Below are positions 12,821 to 24,600 of a DNA stretch of 64,000 nt, in pieces. Position numbers and translations under genes: made by a program. A model generated the notes under the pieces. That model ran no database searches. It was not told where the DNA came from and saw only the letters and a program-made list of their open reading frames with translations. Source of the stretch: Desmodesmus armatus (lineage: Eukaryota; Chlorophyta; Chlorophyceae; Sphaeropleales; Scenedesmaceae); assembly GCA_007449985.2 (NCBI GenBank), contig VIIQ02000064.1, positions 372,001 to 436,000 on the forward strand, given 5' to 3'. Position 1 is the stretch's first letter; every line of letters starts with the position of its first letter.

Positions 12821-15523
12821 ATGGCTCAGGAGACCCCACACAGTGCAGCTGCTGCCCTCTTGGACTTCCTTGTGGAGGCCCCCCTGCTCACTGCATCCGA
12901 CAAGAAGGGCGTCCTGAAGCTGATCAAGGGCCTGGACCCTTCGGGCTTCGACCTGATCGCCCGCTCAGGCCACGGCATCAGCGTGTTTCGCACAGCATCA
13001 TGCAGCAGCAACCACATCTACAGCGTGACGGGTATGGGGGAGGTGGCAGCAGCACCCAGGGTGAGCACACAGCAACTGCCAGGACGGAAATGCATGTACA
13101 GCAGATGTTCTGCAACACATGCACGAGATGAGGATTGTGTCGACGGGACTCAGCAGCTCCCCCTGCTCTGCCACCTGTCATAAGCTGTTGTGCAAGCTGC
13201 GAGCAGGTAGACTCTGTTGTGCCAGTTGCTTGTCCCTGTGAATGTTGGGTGGTGGCCAGTGAGAACACTCTCACCATGCTGCTGCTTCTGTGTTGCCTGC
13301 AGGGTGTGTTTGATCTGCTGTGCAACTTTAGCCTCATCCCTGAGTGGGACGTGCTGTTCAAGGGGGGCCGCTACCTGAGCTACGCGCGGGACCCCGCTGG
13401 CCGCTGTGAGGTGGCATACCTGCACATCGTGTACGGCCTGCCGGGTAAGAGGGCGGGAGGGGAGATCGGATGGAAGCTGGAGGGAGGGAGGGTGGCGACG
13501 GGGTGGAAGGGAAGGGAGGAAGGGCGGTCGGGTGGTCGGGCGGCAGGAAGAGGGGGAGGCGGCAGGAAAGGATCCGACTGTTGGCTGGTAGCGTAGCTGG
13601 CGTCGTGAGGGCAGCAGCGCTCATGGCACTGGCGCCTGCTGCATTGCTGTGGCGTCTTGATGCAAGGAATACTGCTTTTGAGTGCACCAGGCCTACCTGA
13701 CCCTTCCAGCCCCAAGCGAGACCCCGGCCTGCAGGACAAACCTGCGCACCAGCCAGCATCGGTGCTCCAAAGGCAACAGGCATGCTGGCTGGCAGGGTGG
13801 AGGTGTTGCACGTGTTGGAGGGCACCACTGCTGCCAGTGCGCTCTAGACGGTCGAGCTTTTGCGTCAAGCTGCGCGTGCCTTACACCACACACACATCAT
13901 GACATAAGCTGTCTGCACTGGTGTGCTGCAGGTGTGTCCAACCTCGTGCGCGACAGGGACTTTGTGCTGCGTGCTGTGCGGGTGTTCTTCCCCAATGGCA
14001 TGTGTGTGCTGTCCTGCCACTCCGTCGGGCCTGAGGAGGCAGCAGCAGGAGGAGACCCAGGGCCCCTGCCACGCATGATCAGGTAGGGTGGCATCACATG
14101 ACGCATTCGCAGTGTTGTGCAGCTGGTGCTGTAGTTAGTCCTGGCTCTGCTTTCAGATCATGCTGATTTGGTAATGGGGCGCGTCACCCCCTCCCTGTGT
14201 TGCCACACCGTGCACATGCACGGTAGTGTGTTCGGCTGTGCCCCAAGCCTGCACAGCCCTTGCCTGCCGGGCGCAGGGGGAAAGGAAGGAGGGGTTCAGC
14301 GCACAGGCAAAATGGGCCACAGCTGCGACCTATCGCCACCACACAGAACTTACAGGGGTCAGGGGCAGCACCATCACCCGCTGACTACATTGCCGAGATG
14401 GCACAGCGCGCATTTGGCAAGCATTTGGTCGGCAAGGTGTGGCAGCATCATGCCCAAACGCATTTGCGGCGCATTGCAAAGCATACGCCTGTGGTTCGCA
14501 CCGCTCAGCCATGTCGATGGTGTCTTCTGCCTTTGTGTCACAGGGGCCAGATGTGGCAGTCTGGCTACGTTGTGGTGCCCACGAGCTCAGGCTGCTGCAT
14601 CAGTGTCACGCTGCAGGTCGACCCCAAGGTGAGGGACCTGGGGGTGTTTGACAAAGTCTGTGGTGGTGGTGGAGGGGGGAGGGAGGGGGGACGCGCAACG
14701 CGGGACAAACACGCATGGCAGCATGGACCGTCTTGTCCTGTGGTGCTTGGTTTCAAGCACCATCGCGTAACGTAATGCTTTGCAGAGGTTTGCCAAGGGG
14801 TTGGGTTGGGTATGTCTGTGTCTCATCCTATACAGCTAGTTGTGGTCTCGTGCCCCCATGCCTATACAGCTACTTGTGGCTTCGTGCCGCCATGACCCCA
14901 CACCTTGCTGGCTCCTGCTGCGACAATCTGTGACAGCTCTCTGTCACCTGCCTTTGCCCCCAAAGGCTGGATCCTCATCGTTGTGCCTCGCCCTCTCCCA
15001 GCTCGTGCCACAAAAGTCTGCCACTCTTTACTGCCGCTGTGTGCTGCAGGGCTGGATCCCCACCCCTGTGATCAACTGGTCCCTGGAGGCCATCCCCCTC
15101 AACATTCAGCGCGTGAGGGCAGCAGTGGAGCGCCTGGGCCCCGCAGTCATGGACGCCCTGCCTGACGCCAACATGCAGCAGGGCCAGGAGTGCAGCAAGC
15201 GGCCACCACTGGACCTCCTGGGCCGGCTGCCACCAGGCTGGCACTCAACAGGCCTAGCGGGAGGAGCAGGGGGCCGAGGAGGGGGTGCAGCTGCCGCTGC
15301 AGGAGCAGGAGCAGGAGCAGCTAGCATGGGTGCTGGTGGAGATGGGGATGTGGGTGTGGGGAATGGTGGTGAGGGGTGGTGGGGTGGGGGTAGGTGGAGT
15401 TTGGGTAGCAGCCTTGCGCGTAGCTTTGGCAGCAGCTGCTCCCTGCAGGGGTGTGGCCATGAGGCGAGTGAGGGGGGTGAGGAGGGGGGTGAGGCAGGGG
15501 AGTGGCATGACGCCCAGGAGTGA
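12821..15523 (+). CDS. START-domain lipid-binding protein
   Basis: Exons 12821-13060, 13303-13444, 13932-14082, 14544-14628 and 15050-15523 join in phase to 363 residues. A StAR-related lipid-transfer (START) fold is indicated by WDVLFKGGRYLS, the RDRDFVL strand followed by CVLSCHSV, the GYVVVPTSSGCC strand, and the hallmark QVDPK-GWIPTPVINW segment leading into the C-terminal helix. START domains bind sterols, phospholipids or ceramides in a hydrophobic tunnel; the ligand is not predictable here. Residues 1-80 are not recognised (helical, LLDFLVEAPLL and KKGVLKLIKGL). The C-terminal about 100 residues are Gly/Ala/Glu-rich and probably disordered. The ATG at 12821 is the first in frame; the frame stays open upstream to an acceptor-like site, so a further 5' exon is possible. 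Confidence 0.5.
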
Positions 15524-18101
15524 GGTCACACCAATGAGGTCACTCACGGCATTGATTGATACGTCACCTCCAGGAGTGAGGGTTTTACATGACTGGGTTG
15601 TGCACATGAGTGGGTTGTGCACCTGAAGGCTGTGTAGATGTCTATGGTTGTGTGGGGCAAGGTGCACTTGCGTCAAGGTGGGCTATTGACACCCAATGCG
15701 GGCTCCAGCCTGGCTTTCTTAGGTAGGCGTGGTGAGGGAAAGTGCTTCCGAAGCATCTTGAAGATGCTGAGTAGCAGCTGTGCATGCAACAGTTGTGGTG
15801 TGTTGACACAGCATGTCCAGGCTTTGATACTCAAGAGTGGACAACACTCACATTGTAGTTGTGTAGTCCGTTTTTGTTACATCCATTCCGGCAACAGGCT
15901 GTGCGCGCACAGTGCAGGGTGTTCTGCAAGGACACAGGGGGTGGCTGCACATCACATGCAACGCCGTTGCCCAGTGTCTGCATTGTAGACAGGGGCTGCA
16001 AGGCGCCTGCCGTGTTTTGTTCTTGTTTAGGCTGCTGTGTCTCTCTGGTTCTGCGTCTATTGCTGTTTTGTGGGTGTGTGATGGATCCATACACTGCACA
16101 TGGTTTCAGGTCACAGGGTGTTCCCTGGTGTGTCGGGAGGGGTGTGTGGACGAAGAAGAGGGTCTCTGTGATTGTGTGTCGACATGAGAGGGTGTGTCTC
16201 AATCGCCCAGATCAGGGCTTGCATTGCTTCCCTACTGCTTTCTGTTCAAAACATGGCCATGCCACGTGCCTCTTGTTTGTAGCCATCACGCGCCTTGCAG
16301 CAATCACGTGCTTGTTGGCAGTAGTGCGCGCAGTATTTGCCCAGGATGCATTGTACCCTGTTGCAATAGTAGCTAGCTGCCGAATTGTGGCACTTCTGCA
16401 AGGGTGTGTCGGTGTAAGAAATGCATCAGCCGTCCGTCAGGGTAGGGTGTCCTGCTGCAGCTGCGCCCTTGCGCATGCATCTCAGTCAGGCAGTGGATCG
16501 GCACTTGTGTGTTGGCACATACCTCAAATTGTGTGTGCGACCCCATGTGTTTGTGTGACCAGTGTGTGTGCGTGTGACCAATGGAGCTGCTGCATATGCC
16601 TTGGGGTGGTTTTGTCTGTAATACTGGCACGATCAGGCAGCACCCATGATGGCGATCGCTATCTGCGTGCACTCCTGTAGAAAAGTGCCTCTACCGAGTG
16701 TGAGGCTTTTGTGCCACAGTGTTTGTGTGTCAGTTATGTCAGGCAGAATGCAGGCCACAGTTGGTGGTATTCAGTGGTGGTGGAGTCTGCACATGGGGCA
16801 TGATGCACGTGTGGAAAGATTTGTAGTCTGGCATGGGTTTGAGTCCGGTCAAGAGCGGAGCTGCTATCAGCGCCGGTGGTGCATTCTCACCACCCCACTG
16901 GGCCACATGGTGCAGTACCCCACAGGGTGCTAACCCAAGGTGCTCTAATTGCACCTTGAGTTTGGCTTCAGCGTGTGCTTATCAGGACGGGAGGTGTACT
17001 GGGGCTGAATGGGCCCAAAGGCCCATTGTCTAGAAGGGCTGGGGTGCTACCGCCTGGCAAGCTTGGTGCATGCAGCGGTGGGTTATGTCTGTGCATGCCG
17101 CACAGCTGTGTATTACATCGTGTATACCTACACCCAGCTCCTCTGGGGAAGGTACAAGCTCGTGTTGCAAACCCCTGTCCTGCCAAGCCATGCACCAGTT
17201 GCAGTTGAGTTGCTGTGCATGGTTCAGCAGGCTGCTGCGGTTGTATCTTAGTGCGCATCTGTGTATCCTGGTGTCATGCGTTTGCCAGCTTGCTTGGCCG
17301 GTGCCATCTCCCACATCATGGGGAAGCCTGTCACAGCGATGAGGACTATGGATGGGCTGTGTATTTTACAGAGCATGCCTTCATTCTCTGGTACACAGCG
17401 TATCAGCTTTATGCCGTATCCCAAAGAGGAGTACTGTTCCTTGCATTGCAACAAAGCAGGTTTTGTGAGTGTTGTGGCTGCATATCAGATCTGTCAGGCC
17501 AGCTAGGTGGACTGCAGATACTTGTCGCCCTGAACAGGACCCACCAGAAGCAAGCAAGTATGGGTTGTAGTTGGAGTTGCCATGTTTGGTTTTGCATACG
17601 ACTGTCTTGTTGGTGTATGTGGCAGTGCCTGCCATTGTTGCGCACATGTTGACTGATGAACTGCAGTTCTGAGAGCTCTCAAGTTGGATGGTGGCTGGCA
17701 ACCTGTGTGGAGTCAAGTGTTGACAGCCACAGTGGCCTTGCTTCAACTTTACTAGTGACCGTTGGGCAGTCAGTGCGATCAAAAAGACCTGAACAAATTG
17801 TTGAGCCAAGATATTCAAGCTGCACTTGAGACTGTTGCAGCCTCAGACTGGTAGGAGCAGTAATGCAGCTCCACTGTTGGCCAGCAGATGGTGGTGCCAG
17901 TGTCCCAAATTTGTTTGTTTGTAAACAAACACAGGCCTCCCAACAACCACAGGCCTCACAACCATTTATTTGACTCATGCTTCAAAACAACACAAAGCCA
18001 AGTGGTCTCACAACACAAAGCCAAGTGGATGGCTGCCTTCATTATGTGACTCCTCACACTTCCTCTTCTGTGACATGATATACGTGCTGCCAAGCAAGAG
18101 T
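15524..18101. other. Convergent intergenic/3'-UTR interval, START and TAM41
   Basis: 2.6 kb between two convergent stop codons. Open frames are short, overlap on both strands and lack domain resemblance. It probably contains the long 3' UTRs of both genes: TGTAA on the plus strand near 16413, and its complement TTACA near 17363 for TAM41. A 19-nt unit ACAACACAAAGCCAAGTGG occurs twice in tandem near 17985-18027. Nothing else is recognised. Confidence 0.5.
16413..16417 (+). terminator. Candidate TGTAA polyadenylation signal, START gene
   Basis: First TGTAA noticed downstream of the START stop, about 890 bases on; another lies near 16617. TGTAA is the usual green-algal poly(A) signal, and 3' UTRs of this length are common in the Volvocales. 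Which one is used is not known. Confidence 0.5.
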
Positions 18102-21100
18102 CTACCTCCATGCTTTTGCAAGCTTCTTGCCGAGGTACTGAAGGGACTTGAGGGGCCCAGCATACAGCAGCCCTGCTACAGCCTGGCGCCTGCGCAGCAA
18201 TGCAGCAACAGCAAGACAGCTGATATCAGCTGAAGCCAGATACGACTTGTAACGGTCACAGTTGTGTCACCCTGCGGACGGTCTTCCAGGCACTGAGTGC
18301 AGCATGTTACATGCTGCATGCACCTAGCAAGTTGCAACCTCAAGACCTGAGTTGCTAGATCAGCTGGCACGGGCATGCTGCAGTTGGTGCAAAGCACTGC
18401 ATGGCAAGAGCTGTTGCAAAGGTGAGTAGCAAGGTGCCACCTCGCGATGATTGCTGCCAGCACAGTGTGTACTTTGACCGGTGCAGTGGTGGACATGCAA
18501 CGCCAGCACACCCTGTGATATGTGCTGTCAGCATGTCAACATGCCACACACCTGCTGGACCCGGCCACGATTGCATGCAGCGCAGACTTGATGAGCTTTC
18601 TGTGCCGCCCCGATGCCAGTGCAGCACCTGCTATGTCCTGCCGCGCATCTGCCGGCAGCTGCGGCAGCGGCGCCGACACGCTGGCTGCAGCACTGGAGAG
18701 CACGCTTGCCGCAGCGGCTGTGTGCTGCTGCTGTAGGGTACCGGCTAGCTTTCCTGCCATACGGGCCAGCGATACCTGCAGTAACCAGACATACGGCATG
18801 GCACAGTACAGTGTAGAGAGTGACGCAGCAGATACTGGGCAAACAGGGCATGCTGGGAAGCTGTGTCTGCTAGCACATGCCACTTGCCGCAAACGTGTGA
18901 TGTACATGCATCAGCGTTGCAGTATCACACACAGGCTTGACCCTCACTCCACCCGTTCAGGGCCATAGCGCTGAGTTTGCTTAGCAGACCTTGTTCAGAA
19001 TGACGGCCTTACCGCAGGCAAGCTGCTCATGAGCTGAACCCTGCTGTCTGTGTCGTGCTGATGCTGCGTCAGCCCCTCCTCATCAGCAGTCAATCCCGCA
19101 GCATCCTTGAAGCCAGGGTCCTGCACACACACAGCACGGCGGCAGGACCACTGCGGTTAGGGGTTGGGGGTGAGGGTTCTCGCACAACGGGTCAGGAGGA
19201 TGCAGGAGAGACGGTCAGACTCCATTGCTGCTTCAAGCAGCACAAGCTGGGCGGCACTTGCAGGCAACCTCACCACAAACAGACACCAACTGATGCCTCC
19301 ACCCGTTCAGATGCTCTTTGTCATCACGATACGGTGGTCGCATGTGTCTTGCACAAGCCCAGCTGGAGCAGCTGCCACAGAACTCTGCCCCAAGTCGGTT
19401 GCTGTCGCCTACAAGGCAATTGCAGGGATCATTGGTACATTTGATACTGTACTGTACTTGGCCCGCAACAACAGGGGTGCTGCTGTCCATTGTCAGCCCC
19501 CACCTGCAGCAGTGGTAGGTATGTGTCCCTGAAGTGGCTGTAGCTTCCTGCCACAATGCGCTCCACCTTCCTGCTGTCCTCAGCCAGCCCCATGCGCACG
19601 TCACCCAGGTACGACAGGCTGGTGATGCGCTTGAACAAGTCCTGTCGGCAGACACGACACAAGCAACGAGAAAGGCTGACGACCATGCTGCCTGCAAGGT
19701 ACCACCTGTAGTACAGACATGCTAGAGGCCCGATCGACCCTCATTTTTGATGCGCAGTTGGTGGCCAGTTCAAAGACTGTGTAACCCACAAGACTGCTAC
19801 TTGCAAGCATCAGATCCAAACCCGGGTGCAGCCTCAGCTGCACTCTGCGCACTTCACCTTGAGGCTACACTCAGGCTTGGGCAGCAGCAGCAGTGCCGTC
19901 GACAGCGCAGCCCTCAGGTTGTGCTGGTAGGCTGCCTCTGCGTCTGGCGTGCTGGCCAGCACAGCAACGGGTTTGTGCAGGCGCCCTGCCACATACAGGT
20001 GGCTCCAGTGCTGCAGGTCCTGCATGAGCGCGTGCATGCTGACTACACCGTACTTCACCACCTGCAGGACAAGCAGCATCATTTTGTGGTGGCAGGGTGA
20101 CGGCTGGTGACGAGCGTATGGCAGCACATGTTCAGACGCTAGCCTGTTTGGCATTCAAACGGGCTAGCATTGGACAGCCAACCGATGCTAGCTGCTTGAG
20201 AGGTAAGAAAACACAATACTCTAACCGTTAGACTGTGACAGTGATACGCCCCCCTCCTTCCCGGGCGCCCTTGCATTCACCCAAGGCCACTCAATACACA
20301 AGCTGTTCAGTGGTATGTCACAGCGCATTGGCCAGGGTGGGCAGGTGGCAGGGTACATGGAGCCCTAGGTTAGCACTGTGTGTTTCCCTGCTGCTGGGTG
20401 GGTGGCGCACCTGGTCTCCCAAGGGTACCAGTGTGTTGAAGTACACACCCACGCCTATGCGGTCAGCCACCCTGCACGCCTGCAGCACACAGCCAGCAGC
20501 ACGGAGCCATCTGTATGCAGCTGGAGCAACAATGCAGCACCAGAGGGCAACCTGTCGGCTGTTGGCGCTGCTCATTTGGATGCAAATGCAGCTGCTGCCA
20601 GTGATGGTTCCCCGAAAAAAGTGGGACCATCACTGGTATGGGTCACAGCCAGGCCTTTTGGTCTAGCCGATGCATGGGCAGCTGCAGCTGTGCTGTGTGC
20701 CACAAATGCACTGCCAGCTGCAAGGTCACTGCTGCTGGGTGAACTCACCATCTGTGGCCCTAGTAGCCGCAGGAAGGAGTAGTGTGCTGGGTTGCGCTGC
20801 ATATTCTGCGAGACATGCACATACAGCACATGCATGCAGTGTGAGTTGGTCCACATCCAAGGCAAACCTACATGGGAAGCAGCAGGGTTCAGAGTATTCC
20901 TTTTTTTGTCATTGGTGTGCCCTGGGATCCCACTGCGAGGTGAGCCGGGACACCCCCCTTCCCCCGCCCCTGGGCGCCTACACAGTCACCCCCCCCCCCC
21001 CTGCCCCACATCCTGTGCATTGTACCTGTGAGTGCCACTGCTGTGGGTTGTCCACCGCCAGAATAAAATCCAGCATTGGCCCTGACCCCTTGGGGGCGTT

Positions 21101-21330
21101 GGGGCATACAGGTCAGGTTGCACAAACACCCCGCTGCCATATGCAAAGCCGTAGCTGACAGGGGGGAAGTGCTCCTTTATCAAGCGTGCGAGGTGGTGGT
21201 TGTGCTGCTCCTGCTGGTGCTGTGGTGGTGTTTGTAGCTGGTGGTAGTGCCTGCTGACCAGCTGGTGCAGCACATTGAGCTGGGCGAAGGTTGACCTGGC
21301 AGTCAGCAGGCTGGCAGCTTGTGACAGCAT
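18102..21330 (-). CDS. TAM41: Mitochondrial phosphatidate cytidylyltransferase TAM41 (MMP37)
   Basis: Exons 21330-21026, 20805-20749, 20479-20411, 20061-19858, 19641-19504, 19120-19013, 18775-18552 and 18189-18102 give about 397 residues. TAM41 makes CDP-diacylglycerol from phosphatidic acid and CTP in the mitochondrial inner membrane, the first committed step to cardiolipin. Family signatures in order: FAYGSGVF, MLDFILAVDNPQQWH, NPAHYSFLRLLGP, VGVYFNTLVP, VKYGVVS, LYVAGRLHKPV, SLSYLGDVRMGLAED, IVAGSS and the C-terminal AGPLKSLQYLGKKLAKAW. The N-terminus MLSQAASLLTARSTF looks like a mitochondrial presequence. Exon 1 needs one extra base in the run at 21086-21089 to keep frame between YAPTPPRG and SGPMLDF, so there is an apparent frameshift, probably sequencing. 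It is divergent from the gene at 21657. Confidence 0.5.
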
Positions 21331-21656
21331 TTGTGTCACTTCTGGGTCACGGCACCCCTCTGCATCAGTTGCGAGTCTCAAGGCTTCTGACCTGGGTGCA
21401 CGAAGCTAGACAGATCACGCTGCAGGCCAAGGAAGAACACACCAAAAACCATGATCACTTGCTGGTTTTGGACTTCCGACAGCTGTGTGCCCCCTGCCTG
21501 TTCTGGGCTATTGAGAGTCTCGGCAAGAATGTTGCGCAAGCAAAGTGGATGAACACCCCTCAGCCCAAGCTTGATACAGCTCGGACAGCAGCAGCAGCTG
21601 AGCGGGCGTGCGTGAAATGCGGTGAAGCTCGGTGCTGTCACACTGCAGCTCGCTGA
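21331..21656. promoter_or_regulatory. Shared 326-bp divergent promoter interval
   Basis: The start codons of TAM41 (minus) and the disordered protein (plus) face away from each other across 326 bases, so the two promoters must overlap or be bidirectional. No TATA box or known motif stood out. Confidence 0.5.
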
Positions 21657-24600
21657 ATGGGCCCAGCACACTGTTGCGAGGAGGGGTCAGCTGAGGGCAA
21701 GTACCGGCAAGCAGCAGACCCGGGGGCAAAGCCAAATCGCAGGCAGAAGCAGCTGTGCACCGGCTTGTGCAGGAAAACGAAGAAACCATAAGACGTGCTG
21801 CATATTTCACGGCTGAGGTGAGGCTGGCTAGGGAGTGCCTGGCAGGAGTCAACAATTGGCTGTTCTGGGCTGTTTCCAAGGTAGTGCTTTGGGGTGGTGC
21901 TCGCAGGTGGAAGAGCTGGAGGCACAGCAACAGCGTGCTTGTGACTCCGTTGCAGCAAAGCTGGAGACGTCTTTCAGCCCTGAAGGTAAGGGAGCACCCA
22001 GCCAGTGTCGCTGCAGCGCTGCTTTTGGTGATGGCAGGACAGCAGCGACTTGCCCATGCTGCTCTGAGACGTGCTGGACCCTTCTGTTGTTTCCCGCAGT
22101 GCTGGACATCCTCAGGGGGAATGCTGACCAGCTGTTCCAGCTCAAGCAGGAAGTTGTGGCCGAGAAACAGGTGAGCCAGCACTGTGACCCCTGTTGGCAT
22201 GTTGCAGCAGAAACCGTGCACTCCTCAAGCGCTGGGGCAGCTCCCGCATGCTCCTGTAACAAAACTCAGCAAATTTCTAACAACTTTCACCTGTGGCCAC
22301 TCACAGGTTGCCAAGGAGCACGCGAAGAAGATGATGTTCTGGATGTCAGGTGGTGGGGGCGGGGAGCAGCAAGCCAGCAGCAACGCAGCAGCTGGGCAGA
22401 TGCCGGGCTCTGATGCCGTCAAGCAACGTGGCTTCAGGCCCCTCCAGCTCCCAGGCAGCAGCCTAGCAGCAGTGCAGAAAACACAGGCCGGCAGTTCAAG
22501 CTCCACATGGAAGGCTCTCAAGTTCTGGCAGATCGGCACAAACAACAGCAAGCAGATGACACGGACAGCACCTGCTGCTGCCGACAACCAGGGCCTAGCT
22601 GACCAGCAGCCGCAGAAGAGCCTCTCCAGCATGCTTTTCGGCAAGCACAAGCGCCACTCCTCCGGCGGCGCTGATGGAGCATCACGCCACACCACCATCG
22701 ACCCAGCAGCCAGCTGGAGGTCGTCTGTGGATGGCAGCTTCAATGGCAGGAGGTCCACACGGTCCAGCGATGCAGGAGCAGCGATGGCCGCAGCAGCAGC
22801 TGCTGCAGCAGCCGCTGCTGCTGGCAACGGTGGGGTGATGTCGTCGCTAGCTGCTGGGGAGGGGCCTCTCAGCAAGAGCCACTTGATGCTGGCCACCAAG
22901 CCAGGCACACAGCAGGAGCAGATCCTGGGCAAGTCACTGGAGATTGTGGCAGAGGACGAGCGGGAGGGGCGAGGTGCGGGCAGCTTGCTGATGCTTCGTG
23001 GCTGCTGGGCACTTGCCCCTGTGCTGCGCACGTCCTGGATGTGAACAACCTGCATTCAGACCAGCACACATGCGCTCACACTGGCATTGCCGCAGGAAGC
23101 ACGTGGTGTTCTCAGTGTGGCATGGGATTTGGATAGCGCACAGACTGCGCCTAATGCTATGACAACATGGCTGCTTTGCGCGATGGTGGCATGCTGCTGT
23201 GTCGATATCCCCATTGTTGCCTTCTCATTCCCCCCCCCCCCCCGCGCAGACTCCCCTGCCCCCGCTGAGCCTCCTGGGCGGCGCCTGGGGCACCCAGCCA
23301 GTCAGTCCCTGGGGCTAGCACCCATCCGTGTGCCCCGTGGCATCGGCAACAGGACGGGCAGCCCTGTGGACAGCTTCTCGTTCGGCAACAGGCCAGATGA
23401 GGAGGTGCGCCCTGGGGTGTAAGGGGCTGGATGCACTGACTGTGCTGGACTGATGCGCTGTACAGTGTGCTGGCAGTGAAGATGTGCATGCATGACATCA
23501 GCCTTGTACTGCTGGTAGTCGCTCCTCCCATCACATAATTTGCTGTGACTATGGAGTCCTCGCACAACCCCCAAAACACTCTCAGCAACTTTACATTCCC
23601 CCATGTGCTGCCCTGGTTTGTCCTGCAGCAACCGCACTCCCCCAGCTTCCTGCGAGCTAGCGTCAGCAGCCGCACCGCACAGCAGGGCGGCAGCATGGCC
23701 GGGCCCCTGGTGCGCTCCTCCCTCGCCCTCAGGGCCAGCATGGTGGCGCGCGTGGACCCCTTCGAGGCACCAGAGCCTGAGGCACAGCCATTCATGGAGC
23801 AGCTGCGTGAGGGTGACGGCAGTGCTGGTGGGGCGGGGGGTCCTCAGCACGGCATCATGGCAGCCCTGAGGCGCAGCATCAGCGGCGCAGGGGCCGGCAG
23901 CAGCAGCAGGCGCACACCTCGCCAGTCGGGCGAGGGTGCAGCATGGGGGCCGCATCAGCTGGTGGGGCTCAGACGCAGGTGCAGAGGCAGCAGGGCCAGG
24001 CTGGCTACACCCAGGCCGGCTTCACCCAGCAGCAGCAACAGCAGGTGTCTGAGGGCGGTGCCAGCATGCAGTTCCTGGACTTGGACGCCACGCGCGCCTA
24101 CGCACTGGGTGTGCACCAGGTGATGATGCGGCTGGAGCAGGGCATGCAGTCGCTACACAGCCAGTCGGAGGCTAGCAGCAGGCCCACCACACCCCGTGGC
24201 AGCAATGCCTACGCCGACGCTGCAGGTGCAGCTGCCGAGGGCACAGCAGCAGCGGCTGCTGCTGCCCAGCAGGCGCAGCAAGAGGCTGGGATGGGTTGCA
24301 GGTCCCGCGCGCAGTTGCACTCGGCAGAGCAGTCGCCGGCAAAGGCAGCAGGCGAGGAGCAGCTGCAGGAGGAAGAGCCGGCCAGCGATGAGGACGAGCA
24401 AGACCGGCAGCAGCAGCAGTCAGCACGAGAGCATGCTGCAGGGGGCGGTAGCCCTGCAGAGGAGGGGCCACTGGGTCTTGGGCGTGCTGCTCCTCTGCGC
24501 GTGGAGGGCTCCGACGCTGGAGGGATGCCGCCGCTGCGCTCGGGCATGTCTTCTCCTGCAGCTAGCAGGTATGTGCTGACCATAGTCGGTTGGTGGTGCA

